This document shows, piece by piece, positions 16,190 to 25,038 of a DNA stretch of 55,831 nt. Source of the stretch: Sphingomonadales bacterium (GTDB taxonomy: Bacteria > Pseudomonadota > Alphaproteobacteria > Sphingomonadales > Sphingomonadaceae); assembly GCA_028870315.1 (NCBI GenBank), contig JAGWPW010000021.1:1-55831 (forward strand), in the 5' to 3' direction. Position numbers and translations under genes: made by a program. Every line of letters begins with the position of its first letter. The stretch's first letter is position 1. The notes under the pieces were generated by a model, which did not search any database, was not told the DNA's origin, and worked only from the letters and a program-made list of their open reading frames with translations.

Positions 16190-17437
16190 ATGCCCATGTC
16201 CGACACCACCGTCATCGACAACCGCATCCGCGCCCCGCGCCCGGCGCATGTGCCCGAGCGTCTCGTCCGCGACATCGACATGTACGCGCTCGACGGCATC
16301 GAGCAGGGCTATCACGAGGCGTGGAAGGCCTTGCAGACCTCCGACATGCCCGGGATCGTCTGGACCCCGCTCACCGGCGGGCACTGGATCGTCACGCGCG
16401 GCGCGCTGGTCAAGGAGATCTACGAGGACCCGGCGCGCTTCTCGAGCGAGGTGATCTTCCTGCCCAAGGAGGCGGGCGAGCTCTATTCGATGGTGCCGAC
16501 GCGGATGGACCCGCCCGAGCACACCCCCTACCGCAAGCTGCTCGACACCGGGCTCAACCCCGCCGAGATCCGCAAGGTCGAGGAGCAGGTGCGAGCCGCG
16601 GCGATCGAGCTGATCGAGCCCCTGGCGGCGCAGGGCCACTGCGATTTCGCGCGCGACTACGCCAACGTCTTCCCGGTCAAGGTGTTCATGGCGATGGCCG
16701 ATCTGCCGATGGCGGACGTCCCCAGGCTGTCGAAATTCGCGCAGGACATGACCCGGCCGCCGGGCAACACCCCCGAGGAGATGGCCGCCGCGCTCGGCGC
16801 CGCCAACCGCGGCTTCGACGCCTATGTCGAGCCGATCATCAAGGCGCGGATCGGCGGCAGCGGCGGCGATATCATCACCAGGCTGGTCAACGGCACGGTC
16901 AATGGCGCGCCGATGCCGCACGACAAGGCGCTGGGCATGATCTCGCTGCTGCTGCTCGCCGGGCTCGACACCGTGGTCAATTTCCTCAGCTTCGTGATGA
17001 TCTATCTCGCGCGCCATCCCGAGAAGGTCGCCGAGGTGCGCGGCGACGACATGAAGCTGCGCCGCGGGATCGAGGAATTGTTCCGCCGCTTCCCGGTGGT
17101 TTCGGAAGCGCGGATGGTGGCCAAGGACGTCGTCTGGCACGGCGTCGAATTGAAGCATGGCGACATGGTGCTGCTGCCGACCGTGCTGCATGGGCTCGAC
17201 GAGGCCGAAAACCCCGATCCCTTGAACCTCGACTGGGAGCGCAAGGGGCTGCACCACGCGACCTTCGGCGGTGGGCCGCACCGCTGCGCCGGACTGCACC
17301 TCGCGCGGCTCGAGGCGACGGTGACGCTGCAGGAATGGCTGAAGCGCATCCCCGAATTCCGCCTCGCCCCCGGCGCCAACCCGATCTACCATTCGGGCAT
17401 CGTCGCTGCGGTCGAAAACGTGCCGCTGGTGTGGTGA
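16190..17437 (+). CDS. Cytochrome P450 of the CYP101 (P450cam) family
   Basis: This 415-residue soluble P450 is close to P450cam along its length: [63 protein letters not shown] and the C-terminal [14 protein letters not shown] all have direct counterparts. The haem Cys is in [14 protein letters not shown] near residue 366 and the Asp-Thr proton pair in GLDTVV near 260. By alignment from memory the camphor-binding Tyr96 and Phe87 are kept, while Phe98 is Met and Gly248 is Ala, so a related but perhaps differently shaped terpenoid is likely. No ferredoxin or reductase gene is nearby. It overlaps the next SDR by one base. Confidence 0.93.
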   Translation: MPMSDTTVIDNRIRAPRPAHVPERLVRDIDMYALDGIEQGYHEAWKALQTSDMPGIVWTPLTGGHWIVTRGALVKEIYEDPARFSSEVIFLPKEAGELYSMVPTRMDPPEHTPYRKLLDTGLNPAEIRKVEEQVRAAAIELIEPLAAQGHCDFARDYANVFPVKVFMAMADLPMADVPRLSKFAQDMTRPPGNTPEEMAAALGAANRGFDAYVEPIIKARIGGSGGDIITRLVNGTVNGAPMPHDKALGMISLLLLAGLDTVVNFLSFVMIYLARHPEKVAEVRGDDMKLRRGIEELFRRFPVVSEARMVAKDVVWHGVELKHGDMVLLPTVLHGLDEAENPDPLNLDWERKGLHHATFGGGPHRCAGLHLARLEATVTLQEWLKRIPEFRLAPGANPIYHSGIVAAVENVPLVW

Positions 17438-18246
17438 TGGCCGCCGGTGCTCCGGGTCGGCTTGAGGGGCGGGTCAGCGTCGTCACCGGCGCCGGGCAGG
17501 GGATGGGCCGTGCCAGTGCGCGCGAGATGGCGCGGCAGGGCGGCAAGGTCGTGGTCGCCGACATCAACGCCGAAACCGGTCGTGAAACCGTGCGGCTGAT
17601 CGAGGACGAAGGCGCCGCCGCGCGCTTCATCGCGGTCGACCTGCGCAGCAGCGCCTCGATCAAGGCGCTGATGGACGAGAGCGCGGCGCATTTCGGCGGC
17701 ATCGACGTGCTCCACGCCAATGCCGCGGTGCATGAGACCGACCTCACCGCGCACACCTCGATCGAAGAACTCGACGAGGGCGTGTGGGACATCGTCCACG
17801 ACATCAATTTGAAGGCGGTGTGGCTCTGCACCCGGCATGCCGTGCCATACCTCAAGCACTCGAAGCACGCCGCCATCGTCAATGTCGCCTCGACCGGCGC
17901 GCATGTCGCCTATCCGATGGCCGCGGCCTATTGCGCGAGCAAGGGCGGGGTCGAGATGCTGACCAAGGCGAGCGCCACCGATCTCGCCAAATTCGGCATC
18001 CGGGTCAACTGCTACTGCCCGGGCTCGATCCGCACTCCGATGCTCGACAAATACCTCGCCGCCGCGGCGGATCCGGCCGCGGTCGAGAAGGAACTGCGCG
18101 GCGCTCACCTGCTGGAGCGGCTGGGCGAGCCCGAGGAAGTGGCGAAACTCGCGCTGTTCCTCGCCTGCGACGACAGCAGCTTTATCACCGGGACGAGCTG
18201 CCTCGTCGATGGCGGCGCGCTCGCCTGGCGCGGACTTTCCGGCTGA
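17437..18246 (+). CDS. SDR-family NAD(P)-dependent oxidoreductase
   Basis: This is a 269-residue classical SDR. The glycine motif is TGAGQGMG, followed by ADINAET (Asp favouring NAD), an unusual HANAAV in place of the NNAG motif, the catalytic Ser in VNVASTGAH and Tyr-x3-Lys in YCASKGGVEML. Its ATG overlaps the P450 stop (TGATG), so translation is coupled. It is the last gene of the LLM-DKCMO-ADH-P450 operon and probably oxidises or reduces a pathway alcohol or ketone. The missing second Asn-Ala-Gly residue is a mild oddity but the catalytic residues are intact. Confidence 0.9.
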   Translation: MAAGAPGRLEGRVSVVTGAGQGMGRASAREMARQGGKVVVADINAETGRETVRLIEDEGAAARFIAVDLRSSASIKALMDESAAHFGGIDVLHANAAVHETDLTAHTSIEELDEGVWDIVHDINLKAVWLCTRHAVPYLKHSKHAAIVNVASTGAHVAYPMAAAYCASKGGVEMLTKASATDLAKFGIRVNCYCPGSIRTPMLDKYLAAAADPAAVEKELRGAHLLERLGEPEEVAKLALFLACDDSSFITGTSCLVDGGALAWRGLSG

Positions 18247-18330
18247 GCGTCGCGGCGCGCGGACCCGGCCTGAACAGACGATCATCGCCTTATAATTGAA
18301 TCATAACAGAAAAATTCCAAATCACATTCT

Positions 18331-18348
18331 GTCAACTTATGTGTTGAC
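18331..18348. promoter_or_regulatory. TCAAC-N6-GTTGA operator, site 4
   Basis: GTCAACTTATGTGTTGAC is a palindrome with six-base arms about 190 bases before the TonB receptor start. Its right arm gives a TTGACT -35 (18344-18349) with CATTCT 17 bases later as a weak -10. The rest of the 18247-18539 gap shows no gene; a GGGAGA ribosome-binding site ends it. Confidence 0.8.
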
Positions 18349-18539
18349 TATAAACGCAAGCGTTGGCATTCTGCAATTGAGAACGAAACGCACCGGATTG
18401 AACATCGCCGGGCGACACCGGGAGAGTGATCGTGCCACCCGCCACGCGGGACCAATCCAGCCAGACCATCGCGCCAGCCAGCGGCGGCACGCTGCATCTG
18501 CGGCCGCCCGTCACAACAGGACGAATAGGGAGAATAACC

Positions 18540-21104
18540 ATGGGCCCGACCAAGCATTTCGCCACCGCACAGTCGTCGCATCGCGCATCTCGCGGACGCG
18601 GTTGCGCGTCACTTCTCGCGCTGGGCGTGGCGATCGCGCTTGCGGCGCCGGCCCATGCGCAGACCGCCCCGGCACCGCAGGCGGGTGCGCCGCTCCCCCA
18701 GCCCGAGGCGGGGGTGGCAGACAATGCTGCCGGCGCCGACATCGTCGTCACCGCCCAGCGGCGTGCAGAAAAGTTGTCGCGCGTGCCGATCTCGGTGGTC
18801 GCGTTCAATGCCGAGCAGTTGCAGAACAGGGTGATCAACAGCGAGCAGGATCTTGGAGCGCTTGTTCCCGGCCTCCTCGTCAAGAACGGCCAGACCTCGA
18901 ACCAGCTCAGCTATTCGATGCGCGGCCAGACGCTCGATCCCTTCTCGGGCACCAGTCCGGCGGTGCTGACCTATCTCAACGATGCCCCCTACAACCCCTT
19001 CAACACCTCAAGCAGCTTCTTCGACCTTGGCCAGATCCAGGTTCTCAAGGGGCCGCAGGGCACGCTGTTCGGTCGCAACGCCACCGGCGGCGCGGTGCTG
19101 TACACCACGCAGATGCCGGGCAATGACTATGCCGGCAACCTCATCGTGCGCGGTGGCGAGCGCGACCTCTTCCAGGTGCAGGGCGCGATCGACATCCCGC
19201 TGGTCAAGGATGTGCTGCTGGTGCGGGTCGCGGGCGACTACGAACGGCAGAACGGCTACATCCACAATATCGAGTCCGGCAACACCCTTGGCGACATCAA
19301 CAATGCCTCGGGCCGCATCACGGTCTTGTTCAAGCCGACCGCCAACCTCAAGAACACGACAATCGTCCAGTATGACAACTATTCGGGGACGGAAGGTTCG
19401 GGAAATATCTGGGATTACTATACGACTCCGAATGCATCCGGTCAGCAGTATATAAATAATGGAATTAGTTCGGTTCTCAACACGACCGGAAAGACGCTGA
19501 CCTCGACGCTCGACACGGTATACAACACCTACTCGGGCGTGTTGTTCAACAAGCAGGGGTACAATCTGGGAGACAGCAACCTGACTGCGGGACCGGCCAT
19601 CGGGCCGGGCCGCTTCCCCGGCGGGGTTGCCGGCTACACGGCGTTTTCCCGTGCGCATCCGTATGACATCGCGCTCCAGTTCGACCTGCCGCACCATGCG
19701 CATACCACCTTTGTCGAGAACACGACCCAGTTCGACAGCTCGCAGGCGCTCACTCTCAAGAACATCTTCAGCTACATGAACACCTACTCGACGCTGTCGG
19801 GCAATCTTGATGGCGGCCCGTTCGGCGGATTGTGGCTGTACAATGATCCCAACAACGCCACCGGCCTGTCGGGCAACGGCGGGCCCGGCGGCCAGACCTT
19901 CAAGTCCGACACCTATTCCGACGAATTGCAGGCGCAGGGCAGGCTGCTTGACAATCGCCTCAGCTATACCGCCGGGGGATTCTTCTCGTCGTTCAAGCAT
20001 TTCGATATCATTCCGGTCTTCGTCGGTTCGGAAATCAACCCGGCGCTGGGTGCCGCCGGCGCCTTCGGGCTTCCGGCGGACATCGATTATACGTATAATT
20101 CCCGGGATATCTCCAAGGCCATCTACGCCCAGGTCGACTACAAGATCACCGACCGGCTCACCGCCACGTTGGGCGGCCGCTATACCTGGGAAAGCGTCAG
20201 CCTGTCGCAGGCGACCGGAAGCCTGTATCTGATCACCGGCGCCAGCACGCCGGGCGAGACCCAGCACAAGAATGAATCGGCGCCGTCGTGGACCTTCAAC
20301 CTGCAATACCAGGTCGATCCGCAGAACATGGTCTATTTCGCCCAGCGCGGCAGCTTCCGTGCCGGGAATTTCAATGGCACGGTCAATCCGGTGAACAACG
20401 ACAATTCCTTCACCAACGAATATGCGCATGACTTCGAACTGGGCTACAAGTTCAGCGGCAGGGTGGGCGAGGCGCCATTCCGCTTCAACCTCGCGGCTTA
20501 TGAGGAATTCGTCAAACACGCCCAGCACGCGGTTTATGCGGTGATCCAGGGCAACCCCGCGGGCTTCACGCTCAATGTTCCGGACGCGAGGACCCGCGGG
20601 TTTGAGGTCGATAGTTCGCTCGGCATCGCCGACTGGCTGAGCCTGACCGCGACCGGCGCCTTCACCGACGCCAAATACACCATGGGGGCGGTCGATGTCT
20701 CGGCGCTGACCGGAACCCCGGGCTACATCATCGACTTCGACTCCTACCCCGATACGCCAAAATGGTCGGGAACGATCGGTGTCGATGCCACGCTGCCCGT
20801 GCGGCACGATGTCGGCACGGTGGTCCTGCATGGCGACGTCTACGGCCAGACCAGCAGCTATTTTTCAAGCAATGACGGCTCGGTGACGCCAGGGACCAAG
20901 CTGCCCGGTTATGCAGTGGTCAACATGCGGCTGTCGTGGAACGATATCATGCAGAGCAAGTTCTCGGCCGCAGTCTATGTGAAGAACGTTGCCAACCGGC
21001 TCTACTATGTTTCGGGCTATGCGCTCGGCGCCTCCGCGGGCGTCAACACCGCCTATCCGGGCGAGCCGCGGATGGTGGCGGGCGAGGTCTCGGTCAAGTT
21101 CTGA
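18540..21104 (+). CDS. TonB-dependent outer-membrane receptor
   Basis: This 854-residue protein has a signal peptide (CASLLALGVAIALAAPAHA), a TonB box region (ADIVVTAQRRAEKLSRVP), a plug domain (ALVPGLLV...IQVLKGPQGTLFGRNATGGAVLY) and a beta-barrel ending in VAGEVSVKF with the usual terminal Phe. It belongs to the group common in sphingomonads for uptake of hydrophobic or plant-derived compounds. The ATG at 18540 is chosen because GGGAGA lies six bases upstream and the signal peptide follows. A palindrome shared with the catabolic operons sits in its promoter, so it is the likely uptake route for the terpenoid substrate. Confidence 0.92.
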   Translation: MGPTKHFATAQSSHRASRGRGCASLLALGVAIALAAPAHAQTAPAPQAGAPLPQPEAGVADNAAGADIVVTAQRRAEKLSRVPISVVAFNAEQLQNRVINSEQDLGALVPGLLVKNGQTSNQLSYSMRGQTLDPFSGTSPAVLTYLNDAPYNPFNTSSSFFDLGQIQVLKGPQGTLFGRNATGGAVLYTTQMPGNDYAGNLIVRGGERDLFQVQGAIDIPLVKDVLLVRVAGDYERQNGYIHNIESGNTLGDINNASGRITVLFKPTANLKNTTIVQYDNYSGTEGSGNIWDYYTTPNASGQQYINNGISSVLNTTGKTLTSTLDTVYNTYSGVLFNKQGYNLGDSNLTAGPAIGPGRFPGGVAGYTAFSRAHPYDIALQFDLPHHAHTTFVENTTQFDSSQALTLKNIFSYMNTYSTLSGNLDGGPFGGLWLYNDPNNATGLSGNGGPGGQTFKSDTYSDELQAQGRLLDNRLSYTAGGFFSSFKHFDIIPVFVGSEINPALGAAGAFGLPADIDYTYNSRDISKAIYAQVDYKITDRLTATLGGRYTWESVSLSQATGSLYLITGASTPGETQHKNESAPSWTFNLQYQVDPQNMVYFAQRGSFRAGNFNGTVNPVNNDNSFTNEYAHDFELGYKFSGRVGEAPFRFNLAAYEEFVKHAQHAVYAVIQGNPAGFTLNVPDARTRGFEVDSSLGIADWLSLTATGAFTDAKYTMGAVDVSALTGTPGYIIDFDSYPDTPKWSGTIGVDATLPVRHDVGTVVLHGDVYGQTSSYFSSNDGSVTPGTKLPGYAVVNMRLSWNDIMQSKFSAAVYVKNVANRLYYVSGYALGASAGVNTAYPGEPRMVAGEVSVKF

Positions 21105-21117
21105 GCGGACCCGGCAA

Positions 21118-21140
21118 GGCGGGGCGCCGGATGCCCCGCC
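21118..21140. terminator. Terminator-like hairpin between convergent genes
   Basis: GGCGGGGC at 21118-21125 pairs with GCCCCGCC at 21133-21140 around a 7-base loop. It lies exactly between the stops of the TonB receptor and the CMD-family gene, so it could end both transcripts. No strong T tract follows. Confidence 0.55.
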
Positions 21141-21800
21141 TCAGCCGCAGCCCGAATGCTCCGGTGCCGCCGCGGCGATGTCGAGCGCCTGCCCGATCGC
21201 GCGGCGACCGACGCCGAGCTTGATCGCGTTGGCAAGGTGGAGGCGCAACCCCGGGCGGAAACGGTGGCTGGGGCAGGCGTCGCAGGCCATCGCCACCAGT
21301 TCCTTGGTTGCCGCGCGCACCGTGCCGCTTCGCCACGGGACCGCGCAATAGTCGAAGAAGGCGGTGAAGATGTCGGGAGAAAGTCGCAGCAGGCTGTCGA
21401 GGAAGCCGGGCACTTCGCGCGCGAAGCCGGTCCAGAACGGATCGCTGCCGACGTGGCGCTGCCACAGCGCTTCGCGCTCGGCGTCGAGCGGGGCGTCGGC
21501 GACGACCAGGCCACGTCGCGCCGCCTCATCGAGCACCGCACCCGCGCTCGCCATCAGGCTGTGGACCCCAAGCCCGGAGACCAGCGCCAGCACCTCCTGG
21601 ACCTGCGCCACGCTTGCCCCGGCGTCGAATGCGCCGGCGATCGTGCGCCCGATCGCGTCGCGGTCGAGCGCGGTGACCGAGGCGGCGACGCCAAGTGCGA
21701 TCAGCGCCGCGGCGGCCGGATCGAGCGGCGTGCCCTCGGGGCAGGCGGCGGCGCGTGCGCGTGCCTCTTCGTGCAGCGCGGCAAGATCGATGGCGGTCAT
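21141..21800 (-). CDS. Carboxymuconolactone decarboxylase (CMD/AhpD-like) family protein
   Basis: This is a 219-residue protein. The second half has the CMD helical motif TKELVAMACDACPSHRFRPGLRLHLANAIKLG; the CDAC pair matches the redox Cys-x2-Cys seen in AhpD-like members. The first half (VQEVLALVSGLGVHSLM) looks like a degenerate second CMD repeat. Family members are either gamma-carboxymuconolactone decarboxylases or thiol peroxidase partners; sequence alone cannot separate them. Start 21800 is preferred to 21818 because AAGGAG lies five bases before it. It is divergent from the NTF2-like genes with a TCAAC palindrome between, so it belongs to the same regulon. Confidence 0.8.
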   Translation of the reverse strand: MTAIDLAALHEEARARAAACPEGTPLDPAAAALIALGVAASVTALDRDAIGRTIAGAFDAGASVAQVQEVLALVSGLGVHSLMASAGAVLDEAARRGLVVADAPLDAEREALWQRHVGSDPFWTGFAREVPGFLDSLLRLSPDIFTAFFDYCAVPWRSGTVRAATKELVAMACDACPSHRFRPGLRLHLANAIKLGVGRRAIGQALDIAAAAPEHSGCG

Positions 21801-21830
21801 CACTGCTCCTTCCGACAAGCGCCAGGTTCT

Positions 21831-21848
21831 GTCAACATCGTCGTTGAC
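21831..21848. promoter_or_regulatory. TCAAC-N6-GTTGA operator, site 5
   Basis: GTCAACATCGTCGTTGAC is a near-perfect palindrome in the divergent region between the CMD gene and the NTF2-like operon. TTGACT at 21844-21849 with CATGAT 17 bases later can serve the rightward promoter. Confidence 0.8.
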
Positions 21849-21896
21849 TGCGCATCATCGCCTCGCCATGATCGCGGCGAAAGGGAGAGACGCCGC

Positions 21897-22409
21897 GTGA
21901 CCTCGCTCGAAGACCGCATCCGCCGGCTGGAGGATCGCGCAGCGATCCAGGATCTCGTCGCCGACTATTTCCGCGCCACCGACGATGACGACATCGCGGC
22001 GCTGGCGCAATGCTTCACCCGCGATGCGCGCTTCGTTGCCACGGGCTTTCCCGGCGGCCACGGGCGCGAGGGCATCGTCGACTTCCTGGTCGCCGCGCGC
22101 GCGGCGATGAGCCAGACGGTGCACACGCCCAATTACGTCCACATCGCCTTCGCCGCGGACGGCGACCATGCCGATGGCACGGTGATGGCGCATCTCGAGA
22201 TCGGCATCGGCGCCACCACCGTCTTCGCCGCGGTGCGATATCTCGACAGTTATGCGCGCGAGGAGGGGTGCTGGCGCATCGCCCGGCGCGAGATGCGCAG
22301 CGTCCACCTCGGCCCGTGGGCCGACGTCGCGCGCTCGCTGGTCGATCCGCTCAACGTGCGCTGGCCGGGAGGCGAGCCAGGGCCGTCCGATTTTCCGAGA
22401 AAACCATGA
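21897..22409 (+). CDS. NTF2/SnoaL-like protein
   Basis: This is a 170-residue protein of the nuclear-transport-factor-2-like fold (cone-shaped beta barrel), which includes SnoaL cyclases, ketosteroid isomerase-like enzymes and small hydrolases. The N-terminal pattern LEDRAAIQDLVADYFRATDDDD followed by ALAQCFTRDARF is typical, with later strands HIEIG-like HLEIGIGATTVF and GCWRIARREMRSV. It is the first gene of an operon with a second NTF2-like protein, two enoyl-CoA hydratases, flavin reductase, RibB and a third NTF2-like protein. GTG 21897 is used because AGGGAGA precedes it. The reaction is unknown; an isomerase, dehydratase or lactone/epoxide hydrolase step is possible. Confidence 0.8.
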   Translation: MTSLEDRIRRLEDRAAIQDLVADYFRATDDDDIAALAQCFTRDARFVATGFPGGHGREGIVDFLVAARAAMSQTVHTPNYVHIAFAADGDHADGTVMAHLEIGIGATTVFAAVRYLDSYAREEGCWRIARREMRSVHLGPWADVARSLVDPLNVRWPGGEPGPSDFPRKP

Positions 22410-22903
22410 CGGCGGCACCCGCTGCCCAGAACCCGGGGGTACCAGAGATGACCGACCAGACCACGCGGATCGCCGAGGAGCGCGCGATCGAGCGGCTGCT
22501 GTTCGACTACGCCTATTTTCTCGACATGAATCAGCCCGAGAAGATGATCGCGCTATTCGTCGAGGATTGCGAGGTCAGCTACGCGCCCAATTTCGGCGCC
22601 AGCGGGATCGCGGCCTATGCCAAGACGCTCGATGGCATCGGCAGCTTCTTCCGCGCCACCTCGCACCATGTCTCGAACATCGTCATCGACTGGGTGGGCG
22701 ATGCCGAAGCGCAGGTGCGTGCGGTGGTGCTGGCAATCCATCGCTACACCCGCGAGCGCCCCGACGGCGTGCTCTACGGCCAGTACCACGACGTCGTGGT
22801 CAAGCAGGGCGGGCGCTGGAAGTTCAAGACGCGCATCCTCAAGACCACCATGACCACTGACTATCACGTCAAGGCGGCAAACCCGATCGGTCGCGGCGAA
22901 TAG
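22406..22903 (+). CDS. NTF2/SnoaL-like protein
   Basis: This is a second NTF2-like protein, 165 residues, overlapping the first by four bases (ATGA). RIAEERAIERLLFDYAYFLDMNQPEKMIALFVEDCEVSY is the fold's N-terminal pattern, and ATSHHVSNIVIDWVGD and GRWKFKTRILKTT are later strands; the His-rich SHHVSN segment is common in members annotated as SnoaL_4. The ATG at 22448 is an alternative start that would drop about 14 residues of low-complexity sequence. It is followed after 2 bases by an enoyl-CoA hydratase gene. Function unknown; context puts it in the same degradative pathway. Confidence 0.8.
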   Translation: MTAAPAAQNPGVPEMTDQTTRIAEERAIERLLFDYAYFLDMNQPEKMIALFVEDCEVSYAPNFGASGIAAYAKTLDGIGSFFRATSHHVSNIVIDWVGDAEAQVRAVVLAIHRYTRERPDGVLYGQYHDVVVKQGGRWKFKTRILKTTMTTDYHVKAANPIGRGE

Positions 22904-22905
22904 CC

Positions 22906-23748
22906 ATGGATTTCCAGCACATCCGGCTCGATCGCGGCGAGCATATCGTGTGGATCGTGCTGAACAGCCCGCACACCGCCAATGCGTTGAGCGCGGGCAT
23001 GCTCGAGGAGTTCTCGCAGGCGCTGGCGCTGCTCGCCGATGACGGTGCGCCGGTGGTCGGCATCCGCGGCGAAGGCAAGGGCTTCTGCTCGGGCTTCGAT
23101 CTCGGCCAGGTCGGCAAGATGGGCACCGCCGCGCTCGATCCGATCGCCGACCGCGCCCGGCTCCAGCGCAATCTCGATCGCTGGCTGGCGATCTGGGATC
23201 ATCCCAAGCCGGTGATCGCCGCGGTTCACGGCTATTGCCTTGCCGGCGCGACGCAGATGTGCGTCTTCGCCGACATCACCGTCGTTGCCGACGACGCCCG
23301 GATCGGCGAGCCGACGATCCCGATCGGCGGCGGCTATCTCGCCCCCGTCTGGTCGACGCTGGTCGGCCCCAAGCGCGCCAAGGAGCTGGCCTTCGTGCCG
23401 GGCAACTGGATCGACGGGCCGACGGCGGTCGAATGGGGGTGGGCCAACCACTGCGTCCCCGCCGAACAGCTTGTCGCCTGCGTCGAGGGGCTCGCCGCGC
23501 GGATCGCCATGACCCCGCCCGAGGTGCTGCGGATCAAGAAGCATTCGATCAACCGCGCCGCCGAGGCGCAGGGCTTCCGCGCCGCCGCCTCGCATGTCGC
23601 CGACATGGACGCGCTGCTCCACCAGTCGCCCGCGGTCCACGCGGTGAAGGCGCGCGGCGAGGCGATCGGGCTCAAGGCGCTGATCGCCGAATACCGCGTC
23701 GCGCCGACGACGCCGCTCACCCCGTTTCCCATAAACTCCGAGGATTGA
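22906..23748 (+). CDS. Enoyl-CoA hydratase/isomerase family protein
   Basis: This is a 280-residue crotonase-fold enzyme. The oxyanion-hole segments are GEGKGFCSGFDLG and AAVHGYCLAGATQM; the later ITVVADDARIGEPTIPIGGGYL matches the family. The two Glu residues of classical hydratases are not clearly placed, so it could be a hydratase, isomerase or ring-cleaving hydrolase. It acts on CoA esters, presumably those made by the AMP-forming ligase encoded at 10951-12582. It sits 2 bases after the NTF2-like gene and 4 before a second crotonase, within one operon. Confidence 0.88.
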   Translation: MDFQHIRLDRGEHIVWIVLNSPHTANALSAGMLEEFSQALALLADDGAPVVGIRGEGKGFCSGFDLGQVGKMGTAALDPIADRARLQRNLDRWLAIWDHPKPVIAAVHGYCLAGATQMCVFADITVVADDARIGEPTIPIGGGYLAPVWSTLVGPKRAKELAFVPGNWIDGPTAVEWGWANHCVPAEQLVACVEGLAARIAMTPPEVLRIKKHSINRAAEAQGFRAAASHVADMDALLHQSPAVHAVKARGEAIGLKALIAEYRVAPTTPLTPFPINSED

Positions 23749-23752
23749 TGCC

Positions 23753-24523
23753 ATGGCCGATGTCGATTTCACCAAGGAGGGCCATGTCGCCCGCGTCCAT
23801 CTCAACCGGCCGCAGGCGCTCAACGCGATCACCGGGGAGATGGACGATCTGCTGTTCGATGCCTGGCAAGCGATCAACGCCGATCCCGACATCTGGTGCG
23901 TCATCCTCTCGGCCGAGGGCGAGAAGGGCTTCTGCATCGGCGCCGATGTCTCGGGCGGGGCCGAGCGCAAGACGCGCATGGCGCTGGGCGGCGGCATCAC
24001 CGGCATCGGCGGGCCGCTCGTCACCTGCACCAAGCCGCTGATCGCCGCCGTGCAGGGCTTCTGCGTCGGCGGCGGCTTCGAGATCGCGATGTGCGCCGAC
24101 ATCATCGTTGCCGCCGACACCGCGCAGTTCGGCCTCCCCGAGACCAGGGTCGGGATCATCGGCGAATGCGGCGTCGTTCACCGCGCCATCCGGCAGCTGC
24201 CGCACCATGTCGCCATGGCCATGATCCTCACCGGCGAGCGTATCAGGGCCGACGTCGCCGAGCGTCATGGCCTCGTCAACGAGGTGGTTCCCTTTGCCGA
24301 GCTCGACGCCGCCGCGCTGCGATGGGCGGCGAAGATTACCGCCGCCTCGCCGCTCGCCAACCAGGCGGCCAAGGCGGCGGCGCTCGGCCGCCTCGGCCAT
24401 CCGCTCGAAGTCGCGCTGATGACGCGCTTCGAGGAGATCGAGCGCTATGCGCAAAGTGAAGACAAGCGCGAAGGCGAGCTTGCCGGGGGCGAGCGGCGCA
24501 AGCCGGTGTGGACCGGGCGCTAG
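23753..24523 (+). CDS. Enoyl-CoA hydratase/isomerase family protein
   Basis: This is a second crotonase-fold protein, 256 residues, different in detail from its upstream neighbour. LNRPQALNAITGEMDDLLFDA, GEKGFCIGADVSGG (first oxyanion loop), VQGFCVGGGFEIAMCADIIVA (second loop) and GLPETRVGIIGECGVVHR are typical. Two non-identical crotonases side by side suggest two successive steps, for example hydration and a retro-aldol or ring hydrolysis of an alicyclic CoA ester. It precedes the flavin reductase gene by 2 bases. Confidence 0.88.
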   Translation: MADVDFTKEGHVARVHLNRPQALNAITGEMDDLLFDAWQAINADPDIWCVILSAEGEKGFCIGADVSGGAERKTRMALGGGITGIGGPLVTCTKPLIAAVQGFCVGGGFEIAMCADIIVAADTAQFGLPETRVGIIGECGVVHRAIRQLPHHVAMAMILTGERIRADVAERHGLVNEVVPFAELDAAALRWAAKITAASPLANQAAKAAALGRLGHPLEVALMTRFEEIERYAQSEDKREGELAGGERRKPVWTGR

Positions 24524-24525
24524 CG

Positions 24526-25038
24526 ATGGCCGAGACCGCAACCGGGCCCGCGATCGATCCGCGCCATTTCCGCGATGTCCTCGGTTGCTATCCGACCGGG
24601 GTCTGCGTCGTCACTTCCGAACTGGAAGGCGCGCGCCACGGCTTCGTCGTCGGCTCGTTCAGCTCGATCTCGCTGGTGCCGCCGATCGTCGGCTTCTTCC
24701 CCGACAAGGCATCGACCAGTTGGCCGCGTATCGCCGGCACCGGGCGCTTCTGCGTCAACGTCCTTGGCGACGGCCAGCGCGAGCTGTGCCAGCGCTTCGC
24801 CAGCCGGATCGAGGACAAGTTCGACGGGCTGGTGCATTCATATACGCCCGGCGGCCTGCCGTTGATCGACGGCGCGGTTGCCTGGATTGAATGCCGCATT
24901 GCCTCGGTCAGCGAGATCGGCGATCATCTGCTGGTGGTGGGCATGGTCGAAGCGCTCGACAGGCATGACGACGGTCTGCCGTTGCTGTTCTTCCGCGGTG
25001 GCTATCACAGCCTGCGCTGTCTGGATGAGCCGTCATGA
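24526..25038 (+). CDS. Flavin reductase-like FMN-binding protein
   Basis: This 170-residue protein is of the flavin reductase (HpaC/FRED-like) domain family. The pattern HFRDVLGCYPTGVCVVTSE, GFVVGSFSSISLVPPIVGFF and GRFCVNVLGDGQRELCQRFA is diagnostic. Such reductases use NAD(P)H to make FMNH2 that diffuses to a partner oxygenase. Its position in the regulon with three luciferase-like monooxygenases makes it their probable FMNH2 source, as the separate reductase is for diketocamphane monooxygenases. Its stop overlaps the RibB start (ATGA). Confidence 0.9.
   Translation: MAETATGPAIDPRHFRDVLGCYPTGVCVVTSELEGARHGFVVGSFSSISLVPPIVGFFPDKASTSWPRIAGTGRFCVNVLGDGQRELCQRFASRIEDKFDGLVHSYTPGGLPLIDGAVAWIECRIASVSEIGDHLLVVGMVEALDRHDDGLPLLFFRGGYHSLRCLDEPS

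Noticed and set aside
14762..17392. An 876-codon open frame on the minus strand, opposite the DKCMO-like, ADH and P450 genes
   Set aside because: It is rich in His, Arg, Asp and Gly, has no family signature and lies fully antisense to well supported genes; long antisense frames are expected at this GC content.
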